The notes: generated by a model not told the origin, from the sequence alone. A stretch of DNA of 64,000 bases from Flavobacterium pectinovorum (GCF_022802975.1 NZ_JAFEVZ010000001.1:248001-312000), one strand, 5' to 3'. Positions 43,673 to 53,673 are shown, counted from the first letter of the stretch. Program-made: numbers and translations.

Positions 43673-44980
43673 ATGAATAACATTGTTGCGATAGTAGGAA
43701 GACCTAATGTGGGGAAATCAACCCTTTTTAATAGGCTGATACAAAGAAGAGAAGCTATTGTAGATTCGGTATCTGGGGTTACCCGTGATAGAAACTATGG
43801 TAAAAGCGAGTGGAATGGAAAAGAGTTTTCTGTCATTGATACCGGAGGATATGTTCGCGGATCTGATGACGTATTTGAAGGTGAAATCCGTAAACAGGTA
43901 GAACTTGCTATCGACGAAGCCGATGTTATTATTTTTGTAGTTGATGTAGAAGAAGGTATTACACCAATGGATGAAACGGTTGCAAAATTGTTGCGTAAAG
44001 TGACAAAACCGGTTTTATTGGCAGTAAACAAAGTAGATAACGCAATGCGTGAGAAAGACGCTGTAGAGTTTTATAACCTTGGATTAGGAGAATATTACAC
44101 ATTTGCAAGTATTTCAGGAAGTGGAACGGGAGATTTATTAGATGCTTTAATCGATGCATTTCCTGAAAAACCAGAAGTTGAGGTCAAGGAAGATTTACCT
44201 CGTTTTGCCGTTGTAGGACGTCCGAATGCTGGTAAATCCAGTTTTATTAACGCTTTAATTGGCCAGGATCGTTATATCGTAACCGATATTGCAGGAACGA
44301 CCCGTGATGCTATTGATACGAAGTTTGACCGTTTTGGTTTCGAATTTAATTTGGTTGATACTGCGGGAATCCGTCGTAAAGCTAAGGTTAAGGAAGATTT
44401 AGAATTTTATTCTGTAATGCGTTCTGTAAGAGCGATTGAGCATGCAGATATCTGTATCTTGGTTATCGATGCAACCCGCGGATTTGAAGGTCAGGACCAG
44501 AGTATTTTCTGGCTGGCTGAGAAAAACCGTAAAGGGGTTGTAATTCTGGTAAACAAATGGGATTTAGTTGAAAAAGATACCATGTCGACTCGTGATTACG
44601 AAGAAAAAATCAAAAAAGAATTAATGCCTTTTACAGATGTGCCAATTTTGTTCGTTTCAGCTTTAACGAAACAACGTTTGTTGAAAGCACTGGAAGCTAC
44701 AGTTCAGGTTTTTGAAAACAGAAAACAAAGGATTCCGACTTCAAAATTCAACGAATATATGTTGAAAGTGATTGAGGCGTATCCGCCGCCGGCAACAAAA
44801 GGAAAATATGTAAAAATTAAATATTGTATGCAGTTGCCAACAGATGTGCCTCAGTTTGTGTTTTTTGCCAACATGCCACAGTATGTAAAAGAACCTTACA
44901 AGCGTTATTTGGAAAATAAGATTAGAGAAAATTGGGACTTTGCAGGAGTGCCAATAGACATTTACATCAGAGAAAAATAA
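43673..44980 (+). CDS. der: GTPase Der (EngA)
   Basis: This 435-residue protein has two tandem G domains: GRPNVGKST (9-17) with NKVD, and GRPNAGKSS near 183 with DTAGIRRKA and NKWD. A C-terminal KH-like domain follows. The double-GTPase layout is unique to Der, which acts in 50S ribosome assembly. It follows era but is separated by the repeat/RNA interval, so it has its own promoter. A terminator follows at once. Confidence 0.97.
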   Translation: MNNIVAIVGRPNVGKSTLFNRLIQRREAIVDSVSGVTRDRNYGKSEWNGKEFSVIDTGGYVRGSDDVFEGEIRKQVELAIDEADVIIFVVDVEEGITPMDETVAKLLRKVTKPVLLAVNKVDNAMREKDAVEFYNLGLGEYYTFASISGSGTGDLLDALIDAFPEKPEVEVKEDLPRFAVVGRPNAGKSSFINALIGQDRYIVTDIAGTTRDAIDTKFDRFGFEFNLVDTAGIRRKAKVKEDLEFYSVMRSVRAIEHADICILVIDATRGFEGQDQSIFWLAEKNRKGVVILVNKWDLVEKDTMSTRDYEEKIKKELMPFTDVPILFVSALTKQRLLKALEATVQVFENRKQRIPTSKFNEYMLKVIEAYPPPATKGKYVKIKYCMQLPTDVPQFVFFANMPQYVKEPYKRYLENKIRENWDFAGVPIDIYIREK

Positions 44981-44987
44981 AAATTTG

Positions 44988-45013
44988 AAAGTCCCGTTTT
45001 GGGACTTTTTTTT
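44988..45013 (+). terminator. terminator of der
   Basis: AAAGTCCC pairs with GGGACTTT around GTTTT, followed by T residues, 7 bp after the stop. Confidence 0.85.
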
Positions 45014-45136
45014 ATGTCTTTTTTTAATTGAAAATACATTTGGTTTTACGAAATGGCATCATATTTGGTTAAATGTAGAATTCACAATTAAACCATTTAC
45101 TTCTTTAGAAGTCTTATCGTTCTAACCAACATTTTT

Positions 45137-47941
45137 ATGACCAGATTATATTACGTTTTATTACTTTTTATTTTTGCTTATTCGGCTAGTGCTCAGAATG
45201 ATATTGTTCTTAAAGGTACTGTAGTTGATATAAATACGCAGCTGCCGGTCGAATTGGCTACCGTTTATTTTACCACTGTTAAAGATTCTACAGTTATTGA
45301 TTACGCTACAACAGATAAAAACGGATTCTTTAGATTAAACACTAAAAAGCTGGATAAACCGGTTTTCCTAAAAATAAATTATTTGGGATATCAAACTTAC
45401 ACAGAAGAGCAAAATGGTCTTTTGGAAAGTAAAGATTTTGGTAAATTATACCTGCTCGAAAGTGTAAATGCTTTAAATGAAGTTGTGGTAAAAAGTGAGG
45501 CGCCGCCAATCCGAATGAAACAGGATACTTTAGAGTACAATGCCGCTTCTTATAAAGTTCGTCCGGATTCAAATGTAGAAACTTTATTGAAACAATTGCC
45601 AGGTTTTGATATCGATGAGGCCGGAAAAATTACTGTTAACGGTAGAGAAGTAAATCAGCTTTTGGTCAACGGAAAACCTTTTTTTGACAGAGACGGTGCA
45701 ATTGCACTGAAAAATCTGCCTTCTGAAATTATCCAAAAAGTTCAGGTGTCAGATTTTAAAACCAAAAAAGAAGAATTATCCAAACAAGAATCTACTTCAG
45801 ATTATTCGAGTATCAACCTGACTATTGATGAAAAGAAAAACAAAGGCTATTTTGGTAAAATTCTTGCCGGATATGGTTCTGATGACCGCTATGAAAGCAG
45901 TCTTATCATGAATTTTTTTAATAATAAACAGAAAATTAGTATCCTGGGATCTTCAAACAATATTAACTCAACAGGTTTTGCGCAGGATGAGGTATTTGAT
46001 AATATGGGAGGAGGAAGAAACAGTCAGGGGGGCGGAGGTAATACCGGTAAAGGAATTACACAGTCTAATTTACTGGGGATAAACTATTCTGATGACTGGA
46101 ATAAATATTTGAGTGCTACAGGAAGTTATAATTTTGATAATAAAATTAATAATAACGAGAGTACAGTTCGTGAAACCAGTATTTTACCAACCGGAAATAA
46201 TTATACAAAATCAGATTCGAAAACCAGAAATGAGAGCACGATTAATAAAGCAAATTTTGAGTTAGAATATAAAATTAATCCAACAACACGTCTTGTTATT
46301 ACGCCAAATGCAAGTCAGACACGCTCTAATGCAGGTTCAGATTCTTTCAGTGAGACTCGAAAAGAAGATGTAAACGGAGCGATTTTAAATACAAGTGAAT
46401 CACATCCCTATAGAGAAAGCACGTCAACGAATTTTTCTAATACAATTAATTTTAATAAGGCTTTCGAAAAAAAGGCAAGAAACGTCAGTCTTGTATTTAC
46501 CAATAATAATTCAGGTACGGATTCTGATGGTATAGTAAACTCAACAACTGTTTTGAATAAGGTTGAGGGTGAATTTATAGATAAGAGAGAACAAAAAACA
46601 AAAGGGCGAAATATCTCAGATTCCTATTCTCTGGATCTTGAATATACAGAGCCTATTACAGATTCTTTGCGAATAAGATTCGGTACCGATTTTGACTGGC
46701 AAAACACAGCAAATGATTTGAAAACTTTTGATAATAAATTGGGTTCTGAATTTTATGGAAGTTTGGTCGATTCGGTAAGTAATTATATGAGTTCGAAGCG
46801 AAATACGGTAAGTCCAAAAGTAGGGCTTACTTTGAAAAAAAATAAATTTACATTCAACCTGAATACGAGAACTGCTATTATTGATTTTGATAATCATTCG
46901 TTATATGAAGGCAAGTCAACCGACTTAGAAAAAAGATATGCGCTTGCCTTTGGAAATCTTCAGTTGCGATATAAATTCAGCAGATCTAAATTTTTTACTT
47001 TCAAGTATGATTATTCAAATGCACTTCCATCAGCAACTCAATTAATGCCTGTTACAGATTTGAACAATTCATTAAATACGGTTACCGGAAATCCAGATTT
47101 AAATCCGATTGAGAAAAACAGCGTAAATTTTGATTTTAAGAATTTTGATTTCCGCACACGTTCCGGCTATAGTTTATCCTTAAGAGGAGATTATTTTAGT
47201 AACGATGTTGTATCGACTTCTGTTTTTGATGAAGATACAGGAAAAAGATTTACAACTTATATCAATATTTCGGGAACCTATAGCGCTACAGCGAATGGAA
47301 ATTGGAGCCAATCTATAAAAAAAGATGCACATACATTACGATATGGTTTAGGGCTTAATGGTAGATATTCTTTTGATAAAGGGTTTACGAATACTATTAT
47401 GTATAATGCCAAATCGACCAGTATTTCACCAAAAGCCTATTTTACGTATGAATACGGCGAAATACTGACGATTTCTCCTTCTTATGGATTAACTTTTAGT
47501 CAAACCAAATATGAAAATACCTCAAGAGATGCGAATTCTACTGTAATACACAGAGCTAATTTGCAAACAACAACGTATTGGCCTACAAATTTAATTTTTG
47601 GAAATGATTTTGGATATACTTACAATTCAAATATATCTGATGATTTTAAAAAAGATTTTTATTTGTGGAATACCAGTTTGTCGTATGGTTTTTTAGATAA
47701 AAAATTGTACGCTAAGATAAAAGTTTATGATGTTTTGAATCAAAATCAAAGTGCGACCAGAAGCATTTCTGCAACCTCAATCCGTGACGAAGAAAGTACT
47801 GTTTTAAAGCGTTATGTAATGTTTTCGGTAGCTTATAAAATTGGAAATTTTGCTACTGAAAAAGGCTCGAAACGAAGAGGAGGAGAGCGTGGTGACGGTG
47901 GTGAAAGAGGAGAACGTGGAGGAAGAGAAAGAGAAGACTAA
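45137..47941 (+). CDS. TonB-like outer-membrane beta-barrel protein with basic/acidic tail
   Basis: This is a 934-residue protein. After a signal peptide (SASAQ) come a carboxypeptidase-regulatory domain (VLKGTVVDINTQLPVELATV) and a plug-like domain (LKQLPGFDIDEAGKITVNGR, LLVNGKPFFDRDG). A large barrel of the OMP_b-brl_3 type follows. The barrel appears to end at MFSVAYKIGNFA, and an unusual tail rich in Arg, Gly and Glu follows (GGERGDGGERGERGGRERED), so the protein lacks the C-terminal aromatic residue normal for barrels. Transport or secretion ligands are unknown. Confidence 0.85.
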   Translation: MTRLYYVLLLFIFAYSASAQNDIVLKGTVVDINTQLPVELATVYFTTVKDSTVIDYATTDKNGFFRLNTKKLDKPVFLKINYLGYQTYTEEQNGLLESKDFGKLYLLESVNALNEVVVKSEAPPIRMKQDTLEYNAASYKVRPDSNVETLLKQLPGFDIDEAGKITVNGREVNQLLVNGKPFFDRDGAIALKNLPSEIIQKVQVSDFKTKKEELSKQESTSDYSSINLTIDEKKNKGYFGKILAGYGSDDRYESSLIMNFFNNKQKISILGSSNNINSTGFAQDEVFDNMGGGRNSQGGGGNTGKGITQSNLLGINYSDDWNKYLSATGSYNFDNKINNNESTVRETSILPTGNNYTKSDSKTRNESTINKANFELEYKINPTTRLVITPNASQTRSNAGSDSFSETRKEDVNGAILNTSESHPYRESTSTNFSNTINFNKAFEKKARNVSLVFTNNNSGTDSDGIVNSTTVLNKVEGEFIDKREQKTKGRNISDSYSLDLEYTEPITDSLRIRFGTDFDWQNTANDLKTFDNKLGSEFYGSLVDSVSNYMSSKRNTVSPKVGLTLKKNKFTFNLNTRTAIIDFDNHSLYEGKSTDLEKRYALAFGNLQLRYKFSRSKFFTFKYDYSNALPSATQLMPVTDLNNSLNTVTGNPDLNPIEKNSVNFDFKNFDFRTRSGYSLSLRGDYFSNDVVSTSVFDEDTGKRFTTYINISGTYSATANGNWSQSIKKDAHTLRYGLGLNGRYSFDKGFTNTIMYNAKSTSISPKAYFTYEYGEILTISPSYGLTFSQTKYENTSRDANSTVIHRANLQTTTYWPTNLIFGNDFGYTYNSNISDDFKKDFYLWNTSLSYGFLDKKLYAKIKVYDVLNQNQSATRSISATSIRDEESTVLKRYVMFSVAYKIGNFATEKGSKRRGGERGDGGERGERGGRERED

Positions 47942-47948
47942 ATCTAAA

Positions 47949-47980
47949 GGCTCTGAGATACTAAGTTTCTAAGTTTTTAG
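47949..47980. repeat. CTAAG-type intergenic repeat
   Basis: GGCTCTGAGATACTAAGTTT followed by CTAAGTTTTT is another member of the family described at 43534. Confidence 0.5.
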
Positions 47981-48002
47981 TTTAAAAAATGATATCTAAA
48001 AA

Positions 48003-48036
48003 AAAACCAACAAGTTCAGTCTTGTTGGTTTTTTGT
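48003..48036. terminator. bidirectional terminator
   Basis: AAAACCAACAAG pairs perfectly with CTTGTTGGTTTT around TTCAGT. It separates the converging barrel and DUF2490 genes. Confidence 0.85.
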
Positions 48037-48091
48037 TTATCTAAATTAATTTCAATAAGGAATTTGGAATTTGAATAATTGAAATTTAGTC

Positions 48092-48835
48092 TTACGATTT
48101 TATTTTACGATTAATTCTGTGATAAACAGTAAAACGAATAATATCCCGATTATAAAAATCAACACCGCTTGCCCGTCTCTGAAAGTTTTTTAAATATCCT
48201 AATTCCAGACCAACATTGGGATTGAAATGGTAACGTAACGCAGCGTAAATTCGGTTTTGATCAAAAGTATTTCTTTTATTGTCTTTGCCGTAATTCAATA
48301 AAATTTCATCAGAAATAGTTCCTTTTAAGCTTTGTTTTTCTTTTTCCCAAAGTGTAAAAGTCGATTGCAGACGATATCGGAATCGGAAGGAAAAAGAGAA
48401 ATCATTCAATAATCCTGATTTATCCGCTTTTTGTATAAACCGTTCTTCAAGCTGAAAGCGGTTATGAAAAGTAATTTTTGCAATATCATTGATAAGGGTC
48501 ATATCTTGTTGGCCTCGATATTCAGGAACAGAAAATTCAGGATCGGTATCAGGTGTTTGTGTGTTTACATTAAAATAAGCAAATCCGCTACCTAAATCTA
48601 CTAATTTATTGGTGCGGTATCTTCCCTGAGTCCTGAAGACAAATACGTTTTCATGAACCGGATTAATAAAGCTGCGGTTATCAAATTCAGTGTGTATTGA
48701 CCATTTTTCGGTTAATGGCAAAATATTGTAATATCGAATCCATGTGAGAGTTTGGTTTTCGATATTTTTTTTGCTTTGTGCTAAAGAAAATTGACTTAAA
48801 AATGTAAAAAAAAGTATGAATTTGAAAAATTTCAT
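48092..48835 (-). CDS. DUF2490 outer-membrane protein
   Basis: This 247-residue protein has a signal peptide (SQFSLAQ). The repeated amphipathic strands are typical of DUF2490: TWIRYYNILPLTEKWSIHTE, then VFVFRTQGRYRTNKLVDLGS, then IYAALRYHFNPNVGLELGYL. It should be a barrel of 12 or so strands in the outer membrane. The role is unknown. It is a single-gene unit. Confidence 0.85.
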   Translation of the reverse strand: MKFFKFILFFTFLSQFSLAQSKKNIENQTLTWIRYYNILPLTEKWSIHTEFDNRSFINPVHENVFVFRTQGRYRTNKLVDLGSGFAYFNVNTQTPDTDPEFSVPEYRGQQDMTLINDIAKITFHNRFQLEERFIQKADKSGLLNDFSFSFRFRYRLQSTFTLWEKEKQSLKGTISDEILLNYGKDNKRNTFDQNRIYAALRYHFNPNVGLELGYLKNFQRRASGVDFYNRDIIRFTVYHRINRKIKS

Positions 48836-48959
48836 CCGTGCCCTATAAATTCAGGCTGCGAATATATACAAATGAAAGATGATTTTTAGTGAAGGATTAC
48901 GTTTTTTAAATTTGGTTTAAATTCTATTTTGTGATTTATAATTTATAAGGTCATAAAAA

Positions 48960-48996
48960 AATCGAGCTACGTTTCTTGAAAAAACGTAGCTCGATT
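48960..48996 (-). terminator. terminator of TonB receptor gene
   Basis: AATCGAGCTACGTTT pairs perfectly with AAACGTAGCTCGATT, followed on the minus strand by a T-run. It starts 27 bp past the stop at 49023. Confidence 0.9.
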
Positions 48997-49022
48997 AACC
49001 AAACTAACTGTACTTATTTTTA

Positions 49023-51623
49023 TTATAGCGAATATTTTAGTGTAACTCCGTAAGTTCTTTGATCGCCAAGAACTCCGGCATAATGTCCTGCATTTCCACC
49101 TGCAGGCAATAATTGCTCGTAATAATCTTTGTTTAAAAGGTTACGTCCCCAGATGTGTGCAGACAAACCATTTGCTACACGGAAACCTAAACGACCGTTA
49201 AAGATTGCATAACCCGGAACTACTAAATATTTTGAAGCTGATGGGCTTGAAGAGAATTCTGAACGGGCATAACTATCAAGTGCGATGAAAAATTTCCCTA
49301 CATTTCCAAAGAATCTTGCATCTTTAGTATATTCGCCACCCAAAGATCCTGCCCATTTTGAAACACCAGGTAAATCAGAGCCCGAAACATCTTTGTAGTT
49401 TACAGCTTTTCCATCAACGACAAGACCGGTTAGTTCTAATGGTAGCGGTGCATTTGTAAATTTAACATACGTACCTTCAGTATAAGTTGCAGCTGCGTAA
49501 ACGCTAAAGTGTCTGTTGATTACAAAACTCGCATCTAATTCTGCTCCTCTTACTCGTACTTTGTCAGCATTCGCAAGATATCCACGGTTAACACCTAATT
49601 CAGCAGCCTGAACGTTTGTTTGGAAGTCTTTAATGTCTGTATTGAATAATGTCAGGTTTAATATAGCATTTCTAAATGGAGAAGTTTTTACGCCTACTTC
49701 ATAATGATTTACATCTTCTGGTTTAATTACCGCAAGATCAGCCAGTGTTTTATCTGCCGGAGGAGTTGGAAGTCCTGCAACATTTACACCAATCGGCTTA
49801 TAGCTTTTTGCATAAGTTACATAAGCATTGATTTTATCAGTTGCTTTATAAGATACTGTTATATTTCCTGAAAAGTCTGTTTTATCTTTGTCTGCTGCAA
49901 AAGACTGATTGGTATAAACAGCTCTCTTAATAGCTAATAAGTCAGGGTCAGTAGTTTGAAGACCTCCGTATGTTTCACGAAGATAAGTAGCATCTTTTTT
50001 ATCGTAATTGAATCTTAAACCTGGTAAAACATGTAAACGTTCTGTAACTGCCCAGTCTAATTGTCCAAATACTGCCGCACTTGTAGATTTGATTCCGGCA
50101 TTTGTTTTTATTCCATATCCTTCAAGAAGGCCTGGAGTTGCCCATTTTGATAACGGTACAGAAGTATTAGTACCATTGTTATTATAACTTACAGAGGTTT
50201 GAGAAAATCTCCATTGTGCATTACCAGATTCTTCTGTACCTCTGATTTTTACTTCCTGATCGATAAAGAAAACACCGGCCACACCACTTAATTTTGATGA
50301 AATATTTCCTGCATAACGAACTTCTTGAGTAAATTGTGTATGTCTTGCAGGATTTTGTGATTTAGCAAGTACTTGTAATCCTGTAAAATCTCTGTCATTA
50401 GACGGATCCCATGTCCAGAATCTCCAGGCAGTTGTTGAGGTAAGTGTTCCTCCGCCAATTTTTGTATCAATATTAAGAGAAGCACCTCCTAAATCTTGTC
50501 CTGAACGCCATGGGGTATCCTGGTCAATTTTGCGGTCAAATGCATTTCGGCTTGGAAGCTGATAATTCAAATCAGCAATAATGGCATCAAACTGACGGTA
50601 AGGAGCTCTTTTAGTAGGAGCAACACCTGCAATTACCTGTGCATATCCATCCGGACGCTGCGTAGTAAGATCCGCTGCTAATATAATGTTGGTGTTTTCT
50701 GAAGGTGTATAAAGTAATTGTCCTCTAAAGCCTTGGTTGTTAAGTGTGTTTGTAGCTCTTCCTGTTGCAATATTATCAATTAATCCGTCACGTTGAGTTC
50801 CTGAAAAAGATATTCTGCCGGCAATTTTTTTACTTAAAGCGCCTGTAACAGAAGCTTTAGCTTGCAGGTAACCATAATTTCCGTAGCTTAATTCAAAGTC
50901 AGCACCAGTTGTGAAACTTGGTTTACGAGATGTGATGTTAAAAGCACCAGAGGTAGTGTTTTTACCAAACAATGATCCTTGTGGTCCGCGTAATACTTCA
51001 ATTTGCTCCACATCAATAAAATCTAAAGTTGTTGCTGCCGGACGAGCATAATAAACGCCATCTACATAGAACCCAACACCAGGATCAATACCGTCATTAG
51101 TAAGGCCATAAGGAGATCCTAGACCACGAATATTAATTCCGGTATTTCTTGGGTTAGATGAATATAATTGTACGGATGGAACCAACTCTTTGATACGATT
51201 TACGTTAAAAGCACCGGCTTGTTCAGCTTGTTTTCCTGTTACAACTGATACTGCAATTGGAATATCCTGTACTTTTTCAATTCTACGTCGAGAGGAAACT
51301 ACTACTTCAATAAGTTCGTTTTCTTCTTTTAAGGCAACTTCTAAAAGTGGTGCAGGTAATACGGTAACTTCTATTTCAGTAGTTTTATAACCTACGTATT
51401 GTACTAAAAGGGTTAAAGGAAGTTTTTTACCATTTGTGTCAAGGCTGAATTTTCCGCTTTCATCTGTAGTAGTACTTATAGTAGTACCTTTTATGACAAT
51501 ATTGGCTGCTCCTAAAGGATTTTTTTGCGAATCGGTGATTGTACCTTCAACATTTTGTGCAAAGGATATTGAGAAGGCTAAAACGGATAGTATTGTGAAT
51601 ATGTTTTTGATTGGATTTTTCAT
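49023..51623 (-). CDS. TonB-dependent receptor (siderophore-receptor type)
   Basis: This 866-residue protein has a signal peptide and a carboxypeptidase-regulatory domain (VEGTITDSQKNPLGAANIVI). The plug has VQDIPIAVSVVTGKQAEQAG, INIRGLGSPYGL and IEVLRGPQGSLFGKNTTSGA. The barrel ends with Leu in GVTLKYSL. The plug is of the iron-complex receptor type. The ligand cannot be fixed. The upstream 37-codon ORF and Rrf2 gene suggest that its expression follows sulfur or iron-sulfur status. A strong terminator follows. Confidence 0.93.
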   Translation of the reverse strand: MKNPIKNIFTILSVLAFSISFAQNVEGTITDSQKNPLGAANIVIKGTTISTTTDESGKFSLDTNGKKLPLTLLVQYVGYKTTEIEVTVLPAPLLEVALKEENELIEVVVSSRRRIEKVQDIPIAVSVVTGKQAEQAGAFNVNRIKELVPSVQLYSSNPRNTGINIRGLGSPYGLTNDGIDPGVGFYVDGVYYARPAATTLDFIDVEQIEVLRGPQGSLFGKNTTSGAFNITSRKPSFTTGADFELSYGNYGYLQAKASVTGALSKKIAGRISFSGTQRDGLIDNIATGRATNTLNNQGFRGQLLYTPSENTNIILAADLTTQRPDGYAQVIAGVAPTKRAPYRQFDAIIADLNYQLPSRNAFDRKIDQDTPWRSGQDLGGASLNIDTKIGGGTLTSTTAWRFWTWDPSNDRDFTGLQVLAKSQNPARHTQFTQEVRYAGNISSKLSGVAGVFFIDQEVKIRGTEESGNAQWRFSQTSVSYNNNGTNTSVPLSKWATPGLLEGYGIKTNAGIKSTSAAVFGQLDWAVTERLHVLPGLRFNYDKKDATYLRETYGGLQTTDPDLLAIKRAVYTNQSFAADKDKTDFSGNITVSYKATDKINAYVTYAKSYKPIGVNVAGLPTPPADKTLADLAVIKPEDVNHYEVGVKTSPFRNAILNLTLFNTDIKDFQTNVQAAELGVNRGYLANADKVRVRGAELDASFVINRHFSVYAAATYTEGTYVKFTNAPLPLELTGLVVDGKAVNYKDVSGSDLPGVSKWAGSLGGEYTKDARFFGNVGKFFIALDSYARSEFSSSPSASKYLVVPGYAIFNGRLGFRVANGLSAHIWGRNLLNKDYYEQLLPAGGNAGHYAGVLGDQRTYGVTLKYSL

Positions 51624-51670
51624 TTTTATATTATGTATATGTAATTAGTAGAATTTAAATTAAATTTTTT

Positions 51671-51784
51671 TTACCAGCACATACACATCATAGAAGAATT
51701 GTTTTTCACTGCTGTGAAATTTTTATAATTACTTTTTTCCAAAAGACTTTTTGATACATAAGACTTACTTAATTTTTCTTTCAT
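51671..51784 (-). CDS. 37-residue ORF ending MMCMCW, possible leader peptide
   Basis: An ATG at 51784 opens 37 codons ending SSMMCMCW before TAA. The stop is 47 bp before the TonB receptor start. A perfect -7 box (minus-strand TATATTTG, 51831-51824) stands 39 bp upstream. The cluster of Met and Cys codons immediately before the stop resembles attenuator leader peptides, or it may be a small metal-binding or modified peptide. The N-terminal part is basic and lacks a signal peptide. Translation is not proven. Confidence 0.55.
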   Translation of the reverse strand: MKEKLSKSYVSKSLLEKSNYKNFTAVKNNSSMMCMCW

Positions 51785-51823
51785 CGGTTAAAAATTTGTA
51801 AATGATTTGTTAAATATTTTTGG

Positions 51824-51831
51824 CAAATATA
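51824..51831 (-). promoter_or_regulatory. -7 box of sORF/TonB receptor unit
   Basis: TATATTTG on the minus strand matches TAnnTTTG exactly. The Rrf2-like box at 51840 stands directly upstream, over the -33 region. Confidence 0.55.
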
Positions 51832-51839
51832 TATAAAAT

Positions 51840-51854
51840 CTATCAATTTGGTAG
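51840..51854. promoter_or_regulatory. pseudo-palindromic box, candidate Rrf2 operator
   Basis: CTATCAATTTGGTAG is symmetric in six of seven pairs around its central base. It lies between the Rrf2 stop codon and the -7 box of the sORF, a position where binding would block transcription of the sORF and receptor. Confidence 0.5.
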
Positions 51855-51872
51855 GGTTTTGAAAATATTTTT

Positions 51873-52286
51873 TTATTTTTTTATCAATGAGGCGATTGTA
51901 ATGTTCTGCATTGCCTTTAAAGTTTCATCCCGAATAATCATTAAACCATGGCGCAGACTGCATTCTTCCTCGGTTTTACAATCTAAACAACGCTCATAAA
52001 AATTTAATGAAGCACACGGCAAAAGTGCAATTGCACCATCAAATAAACGATGAATTTCTGCCAAAGTGATGTCATTTTTGGATTTTATCAGGTAATAACC
52101 GCCAAATTTTCCCTGTTTACTGCTCACAAAACGTCCACGTTTGAGGTCTAATAAAATTTGTTCTAAAAACTTTTTAGGAATATTAGCACCATCAGCAATC
52201 TCTATAGTTTTAGAAATGTGATTTTCGTCTTGTTCTGCTAAATAAAGTAGAGCCTTAAGGGCGTATTTTGCTTTATGTGATAACAT
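51873..52286 (-). CDS. Rrf2 family transcriptional regulator
   Basis: This is a 137-residue protein. The winged helix (LSHKAKYALKALLYLAEQDE, IPKKFLEQILLDLKRGRFVS and GKFGGYYL) is typical of Rrf2. Four cysteines (91, 100, 103, 109) in the C-terminal half match the region that binds an Fe-S cluster in IscR/NsrR-type members, with spacing CX8CX2CX5C. It may sense iron-sulfur or cysteine status. It lies just upstream of the sORF and TonB receptor on the same strand. Confidence 0.9.
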   Translation of the reverse strand: MLSHKAKYALKALLYLAEQDENHISKTIEIADGANIPKKFLEQILLDLKRGRFVSSKQGKFGGYYLIKSKNDITLAEIHRLFDGAIALLPCASLNFYERCLDCKTEEECSLRHGLMIIRDETLKAMQNITIASLIKK

Positions 52287-52365
52287 CTATATAAAATTGT
52301 GATTTGTAAAAGTAAGATTTTTTAAACTTGAAACCTAAAATTAAGAAAACTTGAAACAAATTAAT

Positions 52366-53202
52366 TTACCAGCTTCCGCCGGAACCTCCACCAGAGAATC
52401 CGCCTCCGCCAAATCCTCCTCCGAAGCCACCGCCTCCGCCAAAACCGCCACCGGATGATCCTCCGCCGAAGCCTCCAAATCCTCCTCCGCCGCTTCTTCC
52501 AAGGTTGCTCAGAATGATAACATCAAGCAAGCTTGGGCCACCGCCGCTATTGTTACCGGAATTTCCTCCACCGCCTCTTTTATTTCGGGATAATAAAATT
52601 AATACAATTACGACAATAACAATAAAAGGAAGTATTGGGAAATCTTTTCCTTTGGCTTTTTGTTTTCTTTCTCCTTTATATTTTCCTTTAAAAACATCAA
52701 AAAGAGCATCTGCACCTTTATCAAGACCTTTGTAATAACTTCCGGCTTTAAATTCGGGAATAATGATGTTTCTGGTGATTTCGCCACCAATTCCGGCGGT
52801 TAATCGGTCTTCTAATCCATATCCGGGTGAAATCCAGATTCTTCTTTCGGTTTTGGCCAATAAAATTAAAACACCATTATCTTCTTTTGCTTGTCCGATG
52901 CCCCACTGATGTGCCCATTTTGGAGTAAGGATTCCAATGTCTTCTCCTTTTAAGCTTTCAATGGTAATAACAACAATTTGTGTAGAAGTAGAATCAGAAT
53001 AACGAACTAATTTTTCTTCTAATTGTGTTTTTTCGGAAGCACTTAGAATGTTAGCATAATCATAAACAGAAGTCTGAAAACCTGGTTTTTCAGGAATTGT
53101 AAATTGTGAAAATCCTGAAGTACAGATTAAAAAAGCAATTAGTAAAAAGGTAAATTGAAAAACTCCTTTGGAATTTGATATTTTGTTTTTGGAAATTTTC
53201 AT
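52366..53202 (-). CDS. TPM domain protein with glycine-rich tail
   Basis: This is a 278-residue membrane protein. A signal segment is followed by a TPM domain (about 35-175; VYDYANILSASEKTQLEEKL, IVVITIESLKGEDIG, NGVLILLAKTERRIWISPGY). One transmembrane helix (LPFIVIVVIVLILL) follows, then a long tail of Gly, Phe and Ser repeats ending GGSW. This YgcG-like layout is common beside LemA and may take part in envelope stress or membrane protein handling. It follows the other TPM gene by 3 bp. Confidence 0.92.
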   Translation of the reverse strand: MKISKNKISNSKGVFQFTFLLIAFLICTSGFSQFTIPEKPGFQTSVYDYANILSASEKTQLEEKLVRYSDSTSTQIVVITIESLKGEDIGILTPKWAHQWGIGQAKEDNGVLILLAKTERRIWISPGYGLEDRLTAGIGGEITRNIIIPEFKAGSYYKGLDKGADALFDVFKGKYKGERKQKAKGKDFPILPFIVIVVIVLILLSRNKRGGGGNSGNNSGGGPSLLDVIILSNLGRSGGGGFGGFGGGSSGGGFGGGGGFGGGFGGGGFSGGGSGGSW

Positions 53203-53205
53203 TAT

Positions 53206-53643
53206 TTATCCTTTTGAGATTTCGTTAGATAATTCGTTTGTATCGCCTTCAGACCATGGGAAATATTTTTTTAATTGCTCGCCGGCATTTAAAATACCAT
53301 CCACAATACCCTGTTTAAATTTACCGGCTTTAAATTGTTCAGTCATTTTATCTTTGGTACAATCCCAAAAATCATTAGTTACAAGATCATTTATGCCTTT
53401 GTCTCCACAAACAACAAAATTTTTATCATCAACTGCAAAATAGAACAAAACACCATTTTGAAGTTGGGTTTCATCCATTCGCAATTCATGAAAAACTTCT
53501 AAAGCCCTGTCAAAATGAACTTTAGAAGTTGTTTTTTCTATATGTACTCTAATTTCTCCAGAAGTGTTTTTTTCAGCCACGCGAATAGCTTCAACGATTT
53601 CCTGCTCTTCTTCTTTGGTTAAAAAATCTTCTACTTTTGACAT
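53206..53643 (-). CDS. TPM domain protein, soluble
   Basis: This 145-residue protein is composed of a TPM domain (EIVEAIRVAEKNTSGEIRVH, then NGVLFYFAVDDKNFVVCGDK) without signal peptide or membrane helix. It lies between the LemA gene (30 bp) and the glycine-rich TPM gene (3 bp). The LemA-TPM-TPM order is a standard Bacteroidota operon, with an unclear role. Confidence 0.9.
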   Translation of the reverse strand: MSKVEDFLTKEEEQEIVEAIRVAEKNTSGEIRVHIEKTTSKVHFDRALEVFHELRMDETQLQNGVLFYFAVDDKNFVVCGDKGINDLVTNDFWDCTKDKMTEQFKAGKFKQGIVDGILNAGEQLKKYFPWSEGDTNELSNEISKG

Positions 53644-53673
53644 TTGAATTGTTTTAGAGTTATAGCTTTTTAA

